From: Chloroflexota bacterium | Lineage (GTDB): Bacteria > Chloroflexota > Anaerolineae > Anaerolineales > UBA11858 | Reading direction: 5' to 3' | Length of the DNA: 14,910 nucleotides | NCBI GenBank assembly: GCA_003513015.1 | Contig: DOTA01000068.1 | Coordinates: forward strand, 1 to 14,910 | In this document: piece after piece, positions 7,717 to 14,910 of the stretch | Layout: each line of letters opens with the position of its first letter | Numbering within the stretch: the stretch's first letter is position 1 | The notes under the pieces: model-generated | Databases searched by the model: none | What the model saw: the letters and a program-made list of their open reading frames with translations, nothing else | Told to the model about the DNA's origin: nothing | Made by a program: the position numbers and the translations under genes

Positions 7717-9603
7717 ATGAATGATCTGATCCCCCAAAAGAAATTTCTGGGTTCTGACCTGATCGCCGGGCTGGTCAACGGAATTTCCAACATTCCGGAT
7801 GCCATGGCCTCCGCCATTTTGGCGGGTGTCAACCCTATTTATGGGCTGTATGCCGTCATGATCGGCACACCCCTGGGATCGCTGTTTACCAGTTCGCATC
7901 TCATGGCGATTGGCACCACCAGCGCCATTGCCATCACCGCGGGCAGCGCCCTGGTGGGGTTTGATGCCAGCCAAATCGCCGTAGCGCTTTTTACGCTCAC
8001 GCTGCTGGTGGGCCTCATTCAGGTGCTGGCCGGGTTGCTGCACCTGGGCCGCTTGATGCGCTATGTTTCCAATGCGGTGATGGTTGGCTTTCTTACCGGA
8101 ATTTCAATTTTGGTGGTGCTTTCGCAATTGGGGGATCTCACCGGCTTTGATAGCAGTTACAGCAATAAAGTGCTCCAGGCCATGGAGTTGATATTTAACC
8201 TAAAGATGGTACACGCCCAAACTTTTGCAATTGGCTTGCTGACCGTGGCTCTAATCATCTGGATGGATCGCACGCGCTTGAAGAATTTCGCCATGCTCTT
8301 GGCGATTGCCGCGGCCTCGCTGCTTGTGATTTTGCTGGGGTGGGGGGATGTTCTCCGGGTTGGGGATGTTTCTGCCATCCCGCGGGGGTTGCCCGCCCTC
8401 AGTTTGCCAGATTTAGCCCTGCTGCCGCGTTTGATTGCCCCAGCAATTTCGATTGCCATCATCGGATTGGTGCAAGGGGCTGGGGTCAGCAAAGGCTATA
8501 AGAACCCGAATGGTGAATATCCGGATGTTTCACAGGATTTCATCGGGCAGGGCACCGCCAATCTTGCCGCTGGTTTGTTCCAGGGCATGCCCATCGGCGG
8601 CTCAGTTGGATCAACGGCTTTAGTCGCCAGTGCCGGCGGCAGGACGCGTTGGGCTAATATCTTTTCTGGGTTGGTGGTTATCGTGATTGTGTTGCTGTTG
8701 GCGGGGGTGATCGAAGTGGTTGCCATCCCGGCCATGGCCGCTCTGCTGATCGTGGCTGGATTCCAGTCTCTGGATTTTGAAGAAATCCGTGACGTGTGGG
8801 AGGTGGGCTGGTTCCCGCGCATCGTGATGGTGATTACGTTCCTCGCTACCCTCTCCCTGCCCGTGCAATATGCTGTCTTTGTGGGCGTGGTTTTATCGGT
8901 AGTGCTCAATTTTGTGAGCGCCTCCCAAGATATCCGTTTAGTGGAATTGATCTCCCTGCCGGGTGGCCGTTACCGGGAGCAGGAGCCCCCAAAAACTCTG
9001 CCCAGCCGCGCAGTGATCACGTTGCAAGTTTATGGCGCGCTGTTTTTTGCCACGGTCGAAAAGCTCAGTGAAGCCCTGCCCTCCCCCAAAAATTCCGAAT
9101 CTCCGGTGGTTATTCTACGCCTGCGGCAACACAGCCAGATCACTAGTTCATTTGTCAATCTGCTCGATAAATATGATGCGGAACTACGCGCCGTACAGGG
9201 CAAGTTAATTTTGACGGGGGTCAATCTGCGGATCAAGGAACAACTGGACGTGACCCAAACCATCCGAGATTCACTGGGCGAGGAGGATGTTTTTCTGGCC
9301 TCAAATTATCTTGGCGAATCAACCCAAAAAGCTATGCAAGCCGCCCAAGCCTGGCTGCAACAAACTGAAGCGCCGGAGTTTGTGGAAACCCAGCTCCAAA
9401 AACTCTCCGGTGCCAATATGGATATTGACCTGGCTACCCCTGACGGTCAAATTGCCTGGCAACAAGCAGCCTGCCCCTGGAATCTGGCCGAAAACACCGA
9501 TGCGCACAAATGTGCCCTCAAAAATATCTCGATTTGTCCCTATTTTCGGGGCATCGAATATCTGGATGTGGTTGTATGCAGTTACCCAAATCAACAAACC
9601 TAA
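7717..9603 (+). CDS. SulP family anion (sulfate-type) permease with STAS domain and C-terminal cysteine tail
   Basis: The 628-residue membrane protein has the SulP transport domain (about 10-405) with many hydrophobic segments and typical sequences: DLIAGLVNGISNIPDAMASAILAGVNPIYGLYA near the N-terminus in place of the usual sulfate-permease signature, and FQGMPIGGSVGSTALVASAGGRT at about 288-310. A cytoplasmic STAS domain spans about 432-535. SulP proteins move sulfate, bicarbonate or other anions across the cytoplasmic membrane; the ion here cannot be told. Beyond STAS there is an extra tail of about 90 residues with four cysteines (586, 599, 607, 621) and His597, in CPWN, HKCALKN, ICPYF and VVCSYP, which could bind metal or form a redox site. 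The GGAG in the methyltransferase end serves as ribosome site, and the gene overlaps the next by 28 bases. Confidence 0.93.
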   Translation: MNDLIPQKKFLGSDLIAGLVNGISNIPDAMASAILAGVNPIYGLYAVMIGTPLGSLFTSSHLMAIGTTSAIAITAGSALVGFDASQIAVALFTLTLLVGLIQVLAGLLHLGRLMRYVSNAVMVGFLTGISILVVLSQLGDLTGFDSSYSNKVLQAMELIFNLKMVHAQTFAIGLLTVALIIWMDRTRLKNFAMLLAIAAASLLVILLGWGDVLRVGDVSAIPRGLPALSLPDLALLPRLIAPAISIAIIGLVQGAGVSKGYKNPNGEYPDVSQDFIGQGTANLAAGLFQGMPIGGSVGSTALVASAGGRTRWANIFSGLVVIVIVLLLAGVIEVVAIPAMAALLIVAGFQSLDFEEIRDVWEVGWFPRIVMVITFLATLSLPVQYAVFVGVVLSVVLNFVSASQDIRLVELISLPGGRYREQEPPKTLPSRAVITLQVYGALFFATVEKLSEALPSPKNSESPVVILRLRQHSQITSSFVNLLDKYDAELRAVQGKLILTGVNLRIKEQLDVTQTIRDSLGEEDVFLASNYLGESTQKAMQAAQAWLQQTEAPEFVETQLQKLSGANMDIDLATPDGQIAWQQAACPWNLAENTDAHKCALKNISICPYFRGIEYLDVVVCSYPNQQT

Positions 9604-10082
9604 AAATTTCTACCCAGAAAATCTCGGTTCAAGGCCCTTTCTTAGAGAAAGCCGATTTCTGCGAACCGATTTTACACGCTCTGCCGGAGTGGTTCGGCAT
9701 CGAAGAAGCCAACCAGGATTATCTGGATGCCATCGACCGGCTGCCCACTTTTTTGGCGCTTAGCCGCGAACCGGAGCGAGTGATAGGTTTTCTCACAATT
9801 TACCGGCATTTCCCCACAGCCGCGGAAATCTACGTTGCCGGCGTCCACCCCGATTACCATCGGCGGGGCTGGGGGCGCGCCTTACTGCAAGCCGCCGAAG
9901 CCTATTTGCGCAAGCAGGGCATCGAATATCTGCAAGTCAAAACCCTCAGCCCCTCCAACCCCGACCTGGGCTATGCTCAAACCCGCGCTTTTTATCTCGC
10001 CATGGGCTTTACCCCGCTAGAAGAATTTAAAAGTTTGTGGAATGAAAATAACCCTGCCCTTCTGCTGATTAAAAAATTGTAA
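9576..10082 (+). CDS. GNAT family N-acetyltransferase
   Basis: From ATG at 9576 the product has 168 residues. The acetyl-CoA-binding core is clear: IYVAGVHPDYHRRGWGRALL with the R-R-G-W-G-R-A loop at residues 96-102, followed by AEAYLRKQGIEYLQVKTL and the late YAQTRAFYLAMGFTPLEEF segment that ends most GNAT folds. These enzymes acetylate amines of small molecules or proteins in the cytoplasm; the substrate is unknown. The start overlaps the permease gene by 28 bases in another frame, which fits translational coupling. Earlier in-frame starts (9510) lie deeper in the permease gene and add no GNAT-like sequence. A later start is also possible. It ends six bases before the dehydrogenase gene. 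Confidence 0.88.
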   Translation: MQLPKSTNLKISTQKISVQGPFLEKADFCEPILHALPEWFGIEEANQDYLDAIDRLPTFLALSREPERVIGFLTIYRHFPTAAEIYVAGVHPDYHRRGWGRALLQAAEAYLRKQGIEYLQVKTLSPSNPDLGYAQTRAFYLAMGFTPLEEFKSLWNENNPALLLIKKL

Positions 10083-10088
10083 TTACCG

Positions 10089-11042
10089 ATGAAAGCAATC
10101 TGGCTCGAGAACCAAGCTCTTTCTGTGCGTGACGATTTGCCTATACCTCAGCCTGCCGATGGTGAGGTCCTGGTACGTTTGCGTTTGGCTGGGATATGCA
10201 GCACAGATTTGGAAATGGTACGCGGATATTACCCTTTTACGGGGATTTTGGGACATGAATTTGTCGGTGAAGTTGTCGATGCGCCCAACCCGGATTTGAG
10301 AGGGGCGCGCGTGACCGGAGAAATCAACTTGGTTTGTGGGGAGTGCCCAACCTGCCGCCGCGGCGATTCCACTCATTGCGAAAAGCGCACCACCCTGGGC
10401 ATCCACGGCAAAAACGGTTGTTTCGCCGAATATCTGACTTTGCCCCTTGAGAATCTGCACCGTATCCCTGAGCACGTTACGGATGAAGCCGCGGTTTTCA
10501 CCGAACCCCTGGCCGCCGCCCTCGAAATTCAACAGCAAATCCAGATCAGCCCTACGGATCGGGTGCTGGTGGTGGGCGCGGGCCGCTTGGGGCAACTCAT
10601 CGCCCAAACTTTAGCGCTAACCCCCTGTGATCTGCAGGTAGTGGTGCGGCATGCTGATCAGCGCCAAATTTTGGCAGCGCGTGGCCTCATGACCGTCTTT
10701 GAAGATCAAATCCAGCCTCGGGCTTATGATCTGGTTGTGGATGCCACCGGTTCTCCGGATGGCTTTGCCCTGGCCCGTCGGGCGGTGCGGCCGCGCGGCA
10801 CGTTGGTGCTTAAAAGCACCTATGCTGGGGAAATGAAAGTCAACCTATCTGCGCTGGTGGTGGATGAAATCACACTTATCGGCTCGCGCTGCGGCCCCTT
10901 TGCACCGGCGCTGCGGTTGCTAGCCGCGGGGCGTATTGACCCCACACCATTAATTGCGGCCGGTTACTCACTTTCTGATGGTGTGGCGGCCTTCAAGCAT
11001 GCTGCGCAGGCAGGCGTGTTCAAAATATTGCTCTCACCCTGA
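10089..11042 (+). CDS. Zinc-dependent medium-chain dehydrogenase (alcohol/polyol/threonine dehydrogenase-like)
   Basis: The 317-residue product has the GroES-like catalytic domain and a Rossmann cofactor domain of the medium-chain dehydrogenase family. Catalytic zinc ligands are visible as Cys37 (AGICSTD), His56-Glu57 (GHEFVG) and Glu139 (FTEPLA). The structural zinc loop has Cys83, Cys86, Cys89 and Cys97 (CGECPTCRRGDSTHC). The NAD(P) motif is GAGRLG at 163-168. It should oxidise an alcohol or polyol, or reduce the carbonyl, in the cytoplasm; the substrate is not evident. It is some 25-30 residues shorter than most family members, mainly in the second half. It is the last gene of the plus-strand run and converges on the secreted-protein gene 41 bases away. 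I saw no convincing hairpin-plus-T terminator in that gap. Confidence 0.92.
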   Translation: MKAIWLENQALSVRDDLPIPQPADGEVLVRLRLAGICSTDLEMVRGYYPFTGILGHEFVGEVVDAPNPDLRGARVTGEINLVCGECPTCRRGDSTHCEKRTTLGIHGKNGCFAEYLTLPLENLHRIPEHVTDEAAVFTEPLAAALEIQQQIQISPTDRVLVVGAGRLGQLIAQTLALTPCDLQVVVRHADQRQILAARGLMTVFEDQIQPRAYDLVVDATGSPDGFALARRAVRPRGTLVLKSTYAGEMKVNLSALVVDEITLIGSRCGPFAPALRLLAAGRIDPTPLIAAGYSLSDGVAAFKHAAQAGVFKILLSP

Positions 11043-11083
11043 GATATTTTAATATTTGCGAGCGGGGATCGGATACTGGCGTT

Positions 11084-12358
11084 TTAGGGGGTGTACGTTT
11101 TAGCAATAAACGGGAAATATAAGAAAGTTTGTATAACGGGGAGATCTATTTTCCAAAGTTTGGCGTTTATACCAGGGCTGCTGGTGACCAACCAGTTATT
11201 TGCAGGCCAATAGGAAAGTGAAATTAGTTTTTCATCGGTACTGGCAACGATTTGCCAATTAGAAAAATCTTGAGTGCTCAAGATCGCATTTTGGTGCGTA
11301 GTTTGTTCTTCAACCAGCACGTAAAACATCCCGCCAACTGAAACCATCATATGATAATCTGAGTACCAAAAGCGGTCAGCATAATCTGTCCCGAGCAAAT
11401 AGCCCGTGGGTAAGTTATGTATAATAATCTGATCGTTTTTATCAATTTGGAGAAGATGAGCGCGGTCAAAGCTGGTAGCAATTAATGAGCCATCAAACAT
11501 AGTCAGATGGCTCATACGCAGGATGTTGGTTAGGGAGGGGAAAGCAACCCAGGTTGTGCCGCCATCTACACTTTTGTAGAGGGTTAAGGGCCCGGTATAT
11601 TCGTTGTTAGCAATCGCATACAAAGCAGCATTGAAACCGATGATATCGTAGGCGCGATAACCCCCTAAGGGTGATTTTGCTGTCCAGGTTGCACCGTTGT
11701 CGTTTGTTATGAAAATTTTACCCATGCAGTGGTTGGCAATTGGATCTCCGTTATCATCCAGTTCAATACAATCCCCGCCGTTGATCAACGAGCCATCATG
11801 TACACTTGCCGCTGCGAATAAGGTGGGGCCTTCTTTCCACAATCCCCAGGTGTGAAAGGCATAAAGTAATCCGTTTATAGGATCGCGATATTTGCTGAGC
11901 GTTTGGGTGCCAGGATCATAATTGTAATGATTGCCTGTGCTCCAATCATTTCCTCCAGTAATAACATTATGTGGATCAGTGCCTGCAATATGCACGATTG
12001 TGCCATCCCAGATCATCTCATGGACTCCCTGTTCATCCAGATGGCCGATGCCCGAAATTTGTGTTCCGTCAAAGTAGGCAAAGTACGCTCCATCTCCGCT
12101 ATCTTCTGCAGGACGGGCTGATCCCAGCCCAATGTATAGTTTTTCGTCGACCGGAAGGGTGATATACGCACCAAAGAAAGTTTCATTCCCGATTAAACCA
12201 GATTGATTTTCATACCATTCAATCAAGCTGACCGGGACCCCCAAATCGATTTCTTGTAAACTGGATGGTTCCTGAGTCGATTGCGCCTGGCCCGATTGAA
12301 GCGTTGAGCCACCTAAAATGAATATGAATATGCTCAAAAGCAGGATCTTTTTCTTCAT
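11084..12358 (-). CDS. Secreted Asp-box repeat (beta-propeller-like) protein of unknown function
   Basis: From ATG at 12358 the protein has 424 residues. It begins with a clear signal peptide (MKKK, a hydrophobic stretch, then GQAQS near residue 27), so it is exported. The body resembles sialidase/BNR-type propellers: two Asp-boxes are visible, TNDNGATW (about 218-225) and SVDGGTTW (263-270), with repeated strands of the type GxxLYAIANN and DGSLIATSF. It ends in a hydrophobic-aromatic tail, TFLYFPFIAKTYTP. No catalytic residues can be assigned, so it may bind or act on extracellular carbohydrate, or be purely structural. An in-frame extension to 12442 is rejected because it would bury the signal peptide. 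The gene is clearly richer in A+T than its neighbours (about 47% G+C in one counted line near 11300, versus 75% in one at 10741-10800), which suggests different ancestry. Confidence 0.75.
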   Translation of the reverse strand: MKKKILLLSIFIFILGGSTLQSGQAQSTQEPSSLQEIDLGVPVSLIEWYENQSGLIGNETFFGAYITLPVDEKLYIGLGSARPAEDSGDGAYFAYFDGTQISGIGHLDEQGVHEMIWDGTIVHIAGTDPHNVITGGNDWSTGNHYNYDPGTQTLSKYRDPINGLLYAFHTWGLWKEGPTLFAAASVHDGSLINGGDCIELDDNGDPIANHCMGKIFITNDNGATWTAKSPLGGYRAYDIIGFNAALYAIANNEYTGPLTLYKSVDGGTTWVAFPSLTNILRMSHLTMFDGSLIATSFDRAHLLQIDKNDQIIIHNLPTGYLLGTDYADRFWYSDYHMMVSVGGMFYVLVEEQTTHQNAILSTQDFSNWQIVASTDEKLISLSYWPANNWLVTSSPGINAKLWKIDLPVIQTFLYFPFIAKTYTP

Positions 12359-12511
12359 CAGTTTAAGGTTTCCATAGATGGGGTTGTTTCCCCAAAAATT
12401 TCGTTCAATTAACTCTACTACCTGATATGATACCACTATCAATTACGGAGCCTGGTATTCAGTAGATCTCCGAATGGTTTAATCGAATTTATATGAATTT
12501 TATCTAAAATA

Positions 12512-12540
12512 TTGACGTAACTGGACTGATTTGCTATAAT
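12512..12540 (+). promoter_or_regulatory. Strong promoter of the suf operon
   Basis: TTGACG at 12512-12517 and TATAAT at 12535-12540 are separated by exactly 17 bases, and TGC directly before the -10 box makes it an extended -10 element. Transcription should start near 12547, giving sufC a leader of about 86 bases. This is the closest match to a housekeeping sigma-70-type consensus in the window. Confidence 0.85.
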
Positions 12541-12559
12541 CGCCTCATGTGATTACTGC

Positions 12560-12609
12560 CAGGAAATCCAGGAGAACTGCCCGAAAATTCGTGCATCCTG
12601 GATTTCTTG
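12560..12609 (+). promoter_or_regulatory. Hairpin in the suf operon leader
   Basis: Bases 12560-12573 can pair with 12596-12609 in a 14-bp stem with one G-U pair and no bulge (arm core GAAATCCAGGA against TCCTGGATTTC), closing a 22-base loop. It sits in the predicted leader and ends eight bases before the sufC ribosome site (AAGGAG, 12618-12623). No T-run follows, so it is not a standard terminator. It may affect mRNA stability or translation, or be a protein-binding site at the DNA level. Known suf control proteins such as IscR or SufR have no gene in the window. Confidence 0.6.
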
Positions 12610-12632
12610 TAACTATGAAGGAGTACAATTTC

Positions 12633-13406
12633 ATGTCTGAACTGGTGATCAATAATCTCCACGTTGCGATCGAAGATAAAGAAATTCTCAAGGGTTTGAA
12701 CTTAACCGTCCGTCAGGGCGAGATTCATGCCATCATGGGGCCAAATGGCACCGGCAAATCGACGCTGGCTTACTCTTTGATGGGACATCCCAATTATGAC
12801 GTTACCGATGGGGAAGCGTTTTTCAAAGGTGAGAACGTCCTGGATTTGGAGACCGACGAGCGCTCGCATTTAGGGTTGTTCCTGGCCTTTCAATATCCCG
12901 TGGCCATCCCAGGTGTGACCGTGGCTAACTTCCTGCGGACGGCGCTCAATGCCCATCGCAAAGCCACTAACCCCGAAGACAAGGGCATGCCCATCCCTGA
13001 GTTCCGCAAGCTGCTCAAAGAGCGCATGGATTTACTCAAGATGGATCACTCCTTTGCCGGGCGTTACCTCAATGAAGGTTTTTCCGGTGGCGAAAAGAAG
13101 CGCGCTGAGATTTTGCAAATGGCAACCCTCAAGCCTGAGATTGCTATCCTCGACGAGACCGATTCCGGCTTGGATATCGATGCCCTGCGCATCGTTTCAG
13201 AAGGTGTCAACGCCTTGCGCGGCCCGGAATTTGGCGCTGTGGTGATTACCCACTACCAACGCATCCTCAACTACATCCAACCCGATTTTGTGCATATCAT
13301 GCTCGAAGGCCGCATTGTTGAATCCGGTGGCCCCGAACTGGCCCTGCAACTCGAAGAACAAGGCTACGATTGGGTACGTGAAAAATATAGTTTGGTAGTT
13401 AGCTAG
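12633..13406 (+). CDS. sufC: Fe-S cluster assembly ATPase SufC
   Basis: From ATG at 12633 the product has 257 residues, near the usual SufC length of about 250. It is an ABC-type ATPase without membrane segments: Walker [10 protein letters not shown] (36-44), Q-loop Gln87 in FQYP, the signature GFSGGEKKR (149-157), Walker [12 protein letters not shown] with Asp174 and Glu175, and the switch His207 in VVITHYQR. The FQYP and LDETDSGLD stretches are specific to SufC. It powers the SufBC2D scaffold that builds iron-sulfur clusters in the cytoplasm. AAGGAG nine bases upstream fixes the start; in-frame codons at 12615 (ATG) and 12549 (GTG) lack ribosome sites. sufB follows after 63 bases. Confidence 0.97.
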   Translation: MSELVINNLHVAIEDKEILKGLNLTVRQGEIHAIMGPNGTGKSTLAYSLMGHPNYDVTDGEAFFKGENVLDLETDERSHLGLFLAFQYPVAIPGVTVANFLRTALNAHRKATNPEDKGMPIPEFRKLLKERMDLLKMDHSFAGRYLNEGFSGGEKKRAEILQMATLKPEIAILDETDSGLDIDALRIVSEGVNALRGPEFGAVVITHYQRILNYIQPDFVHIMLEGRIVESGGPELALQLEEQGYDWVREKYSLVVS

Positions 13407-13415
13407 TTTGGTAGT
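13388..13415. repeat. Twelve-base direct repeat spanning the sufC stop codon
   Basis: TAGTTTGGTAGT occurs at 13388-13399, inside the last sufC codons, and again at 13404-13415, where its first three bases are the sufC stop. The spacing of 16 bases suggests a small local duplication. The rest of the 63-base sufC-sufB gap holds only the sufB ribosome site as far as I can see. Confidence 0.75.
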
Positions 13416-13469
13416 CACTATCCAACGATCAAACCAAGCAACTACGAAATTACTTTACTGGAGCTAATT

Positions 13470-14876
13470 ATGTCTTCCGACGCTCAAATTCTTGAAGGGA
13501 TTGGCGATTATAAGTATGGTTTTAGCGACCCCGATGTTTCCGTGTTCAAAACTCGCAAAGGGTTGGATCGGACTGTGGTCGAGCAGATTTCGGACATGAA
13601 GGGTGAACCCCAGTGGATGCTGGAGTTCCGCCTCAAGGCCCTGGAACACTTCCAGGCGCGCCCCATGCCTAACTGGGGGCCGGATATTTCTACCCTGAAC
13701 CTGGATGAGATTTATTACTACGTCAAACCCACCAATATGGAGGGCAAATCGTGGGATGACGTACCCGATTCGATCAAAGAGACCTTTGATAAACTCGGCA
13801 TCCCCGAAGCGGAGCAGAAATTCCTGGCGGGTGTGGGTGCTCAGTATGAATCCGAGATGGTTTATCACTCGGTTTTGGAGCACCTCGAAAAACAGGGCGT
13901 AATCTTTCTCTCGATTGAAGAAGGCTTGCGCCAGCACCCCGATCTGTTTCGCGAATACTTTGGCAAAGCCATCCCCATCGAAGATAATAAGTTTGCGGCG
14001 CTCAACAGCGCGGTCTGGTCGGGTGGCTCGTTCGTCTACGTGCCCAAAGGCGTTAAAGTGGAACTGCCCTTGCAGGCCTACTTCCGCCTCAACGTAGCCA
14101 ACATCGGCCAGTTCGAGCGCAGCATCATCATCGCGGATGAAGGCGCACAAGTCCACTATGTAGAGGGCTGCACCGCTCCGGCTTACACCACTGATAGCTT
14201 CCACTCCGGTGTGATCGAAATCTTCGTCAAAAAGAATGCCCGCGTGCGCTATTCCACCATCCAGAACTGGTCGCATAACGTGTACAATCTGGTCACGCAG
14301 CGCGCCATAGTGGATGAAGGCGGCACTATGGAATGGGTCGACTCCAACCTGGGGTCCAAGACCACCATGAAATACCCCTCCTGCTACCTGATGGGTCCCG
14401 GTGCGCACGGCGAAATCCTCAGCATGGCCTTCGCGGGCCAGGGTCAAACCCAGGATACGGGTGGCAAAGTGATCCATTTTGCGCCCAACACCAGCAGCAA
14501 GATTGTCTCCAAATCCATCAGCATGGGCAGCGGGCGAGCCTCCTACCGCGGCCTGCTCAAAGTTTACCCCGAAGCCTACAACGTCAAATCCAATGTGGTT
14601 TGCGATGCCCTGCTGCTCGACGAAAATTCCCGCTCCGACACCTATCCCTACATCGAAATCGACAACCAGGATGTCACCATCGGCCATGAGGCCTCGGTCT
14701 CGAAGGTTGGCGAAGAGCAGCTTTTCTACCTGATGAGTCGCGGCCTGAGCGAAGAACAAGCCACCACCATGATTGTCTCCGGCTTCATCGAGCCGCTGGT
14801 AAAAGAACTGCCCATGGAATACGCCATCGAAATGAACCGTCTGATCCAGTTGCAGATGGAAGGGTCGATTGGATAG
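13470..14876 (+). CDS. sufB: Fe-S cluster assembly scaffold SufB
   Basis: The 468-residue product matches SufB along its length and has the family's usual size: the N-terminal segment with [19 protein letters not shown], the [12 protein letters not shown] segment, the start of the beta-helix at about residue 190 ([25 protein letters not shown]), [10 protein letters not shown], and the C-terminal NVVCDALLL. Cys378 in that last segment corresponds to the conserved SufB cysteine thought to accept sulfur. SufB pairs with SufD and SufC to assemble nascent clusters. TGGAG upstream of the ATG is the ribosome site. It is the second gene of the suf operon, and sufD, normally the third partner, would be expected past the right edge unless the palindrome that starts ten bases after the stop ends the transcript. 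Confidence 0.97.
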   Translation: MSSDAQILEGIGDYKYGFSDPDVSVFKTRKGLDRTVVEQISDMKGEPQWMLEFRLKALEHFQARPMPNWGPDISTLNLDEIYYYVKPTNMEGKSWDDVPDSIKETFDKLGIPEAEQKFLAGVGAQYESEMVYHSVLEHLEKQGVIFLSIEEGLRQHPDLFREYFGKAIPIEDNKFAALNSAVWSGGSFVYVPKGVKVELPLQAYFRLNVANIGQFERSIIIADEGAQVHYVEGCTAPAYTTDSFHSGVIEIFVKKNARVRYSTIQNWSHNVYNLVTQRAIVDEGGTMEWVDSNLGSKTTMKYPSCYLMGPGAHGEILSMAFAGQGQTQDTGGKVIHFAPNTSSKIVSKSISMGSGRASYRGLLKVYPEAYNVKSNVVCDALLLDENSRSDTYPYIEIDNQDVTIGHEASVSKVGEEQLFYLMSRGLSEEQATTMIVSGFIEPLVKELPMEYAIEMNRLIQLQMEGSIG

Positions 14877-14886
14877 ATATATATGT

Positions 14887-14910
14887 AGGGGTGTTGCATG
14901 CAACACCCCT
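14887..14910. repeat. Perfect 24-base palindrome at the right edge, dispersed-repeat or terminator candidate
   Basis: AGGGGTGTTGCA at 14887-14898 is followed directly by its exact reverse complement at 14899-14910, where the window stops. The three bases before it are TGT, so the palindrome could continue with ACA outside the window. As RNA it would fold into a strong hairpin just after the sufB stop. Whether it is a transcription terminator (needing T residues beyond the edge) or a copy of a dispersed palindromic repeat cannot be settled here. Confidence 0.8.

Noticed and set aside
11023..11057. AT-rich inverted repeat (AAATATT and AATATTT) around the dehydrogenase stop as a terminator.
   Set aside because: Only seven A/T pairs with a 21-base loop and no T-run, so it would be too weak to act as an intrinsic terminator.
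13464..14906. A 480-codon open frame on the minus strand opposite sufB.
   Set aside because: It lies exactly over sufB, which is unmistakable on the plus strand. Long antisense frames are common opposite G+C-rich genes with strong codon bias. It has no ribosome site and the product is a low-complexity-like His/Gly/Asp-rich sequence.

Overview
The window looks like ordinary chromosome from a free-living bacterium of moderate-to-high G+C, most likely a member of the Chloroflexota (Anaerolineae-like). This assignment is an inference. It rests on an FHA-GAF-cyclase, an endonuclease-type MutL, a sufC-sufB order without sufA, a secreted protein ending in a short hydrophobic 'YFPFIAK' type tail, and a GTAGGGG-type palindrome at the right edge. 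No rRNA, tRNA, CRISPR array, transposase or phage gene was seen.

Left part (1-3531, all minus strand). Reading leftwards from 3531 there is a HAD-family pyrimidine-5'-nucleotidase-like phosphatase, an overlapping CoA-transferase alpha-type subunit with no beta subunit beside it, a secreted or membrane-anchored S41 PDZ protease, and a YugP-type membrane zinc metallopeptidase cut off by the left edge. The last two form a small protein-processing pair.

Middle part (3614-11042, all plus strand). Six tightly packed genes follow: mutL, an FHA-GAF-class III cyclase-like protein, a SAM methyltransferase, a SulP anion permease with a C-terminal four-cysteine tail, a GNAT acetyltransferase, and a zinc-type medium-chain dehydrogenase. 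Gaps are 2, 35, 1, -28 and 6 bases, so they could be one transcript, although the products do not form an obvious pathway. The 82-base divergent region between the nucleotidase gene and mutL holds two back-to-back TATAAT boxes, each exactly six bases from its ATG. This suggests that both genes are transcribed without leaders.

Right part. An A+T-richer minus-strand gene (11084-12358) encodes a secreted Asp-box repeat protein of unknown function. It is convergent with the dehydrogenase and divergent from the suf operon. The suf operon has the best promoter in the window (TTGACG, 17 bases, TATAAT with an extended -10), a leader with a 14-bp hairpin just upstream of the sufC ribosome binding site, then sufC and sufB. 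These are the ATPase and scaffold of the SUF iron-sulfur cluster assembly complex; sufD is expected beyond the right edge. The window ends inside or at the end of a perfect 24-base palindrome.

I did not find a convincing new multi-gene system. The points most worth a second look are the paired leaderless promoters, the suf leader, the cyclase with altered catalytic residues, the cysteine tail on SulP, the orphan CoA-transferase subunit, and the terminal palindrome.
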